This document shows, one piece after another, positions 5,708 to 5,839 of a DNA stretch of 5,839 bases. Below the pieces are notes generated by a model that was not told where the DNA came from, did not search any database, and saw nothing but the letters and a program-made list of their open reading frames with translations. Each line of letters starts with the position of its first letter. The first letter of the stretch is position 1. Origin of the DNA: Devosia equisanguinis. GTDB taxonomy: Bacteria; Pseudomonadota; Alphaproteobacteria; Rhizobiales; Hyphomicrobiaceae. The stretch is from contig CAMDMH010000231.1 in assembly GCA_945901835.1 (NCBI GenBank), positions 1 to 5,839 on the forward strand, given 5' to 3'. The translations under genes and the position numbers were made by a program.

Positions 5708-5791
5708 TCCTCCCCCTTGACGGGCGAGGTCGGAGCGGCCCGATTTTTCGAACCTTTCGAGAAATCGTTCGCCGCTCCGGGTGGGGGTGAA
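5708..5791. repeat. Intergenic dyad repeat, copy 2
   Basis: An 84-base relative of the element at 2749-2833, in the same orientation, between the SDR and a convergent gene. CGGAGCGG (5731-5738) pairs with CCGCTCCG (5772-5779). Inside it CGATTTTTCGAA (5741-5752) pairs with TTCGAGAAATCG (5756-5767) over 12 bp with one G-U pair and a 3-base loop. The outer arms TCCTCCCCC and GTGGGGGTGA match copy 1 almost exactly, while the middle arms differ but remain complementary. It may also serve as a structured boundary between convergent transcripts. Confidence 0.75.
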
Positions 5792-5795
5792 GACT

Positions 5796-5839
5796 TCACT
5801 CACCCGGCTTCAGATACTTCCCCATCGCATCGAGCACCG
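5796..5839 (-). CDS. C-terminal end of an unidentified convergent gene
   Basis: The last 44 bases, read on the minus strand, give an open frame ending VLDAMGKYLKPGE and stopping at TGA (5798-5796), five bases from the repeat. The composition and GC-rich third positions look like the tail of a real protein, better than the alternative frame ending at 5800-5802. With only 13 residues visible, no family can be named. The arrangement (SDR and this gene convergent, a dyad repeat between) supports it as a gene end. Confidence 0.45.
   Translation of the reverse strand, partial: VLDAMGKYLKPGE

Noticed and set aside
5011..5799. 262-codon minus-strand frame opposite the SDR
   Set aside because: It mirrors the SDR coding sequence and repeat copy 2; low-complexity Gly/Ala/His/Asp composition typical of antisense frames.

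Overview
The window looks like high-GC alphaproteobacterial chromosome, most likely from the order Hyphomicrobiales (Rhizobiales). This rests on FabI and AroC of typical alphaproteobacterial sequence, a fabI-to-aroC neighbourhood, strongly GC-biased third codon positions in the core genes, and intergenic palindromic repeats. The assignment is an inference; no marker here fixes the genus.

Layout. The window opens inside the 3' end of fabI (enoyl-ACP reductase, plus strand, starting one codon before its catalytic Tyr). A roughly 1.28 kb gap to aroC follows. This gap holds a convergent 51-codon minus-strand gene for a small, lysine-rich, probably exported peptide with two cysteines (547-702), and further on a strong minus-strand intrinsic terminator (921-963) whose transcript has no recognisable gene, only a weak 36-codon candidate. 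The rest of the gap (about 1083-1644) has no convincing coding sequence. aroC (chorismate synthase) is complete at 1645-2730.

Three complete plus-strand enzyme genes follow: a type II haloacid-dehalogenase-like HAD hydrolase (2870-3586), a group 1 (MsnO8-type) luciferase-like monooxygenase (3707-4735) and a short-chain dehydrogenase (4828-5688). They are codirectional but separated by about 90-140 bp, and only the SDR has a textbook Shine-Dalgarno, so a single operon is possible but not shown. The last 44 bases hold what looks like the C-terminal end of a convergent minus-strand gene.

Repeats. Two copies of an 85-base dyad element lie at 2749-2833 (between aroC and the HAD gene) and 5708-5791 (between the SDR and the edge gene). 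Their arms differ in sequence but stay complementary within each copy, which points to a maintained stem-loop family. A degenerate small palindrome lies in front of the SDR.

How the genes fit together. fabI (fatty acid elongation) and aroC (last common step to aromatic amino acids) are housekeeping. The HAD, flavin monooxygenase and SDR could be a small accessory catabolic set, but nothing in the sequence names a substrate. I see no defence system, CRISPR array, phage gene or intact mobile element. The least explained parts are the small peptide gene, the terminator without an obvious gene, and the paired repeats.
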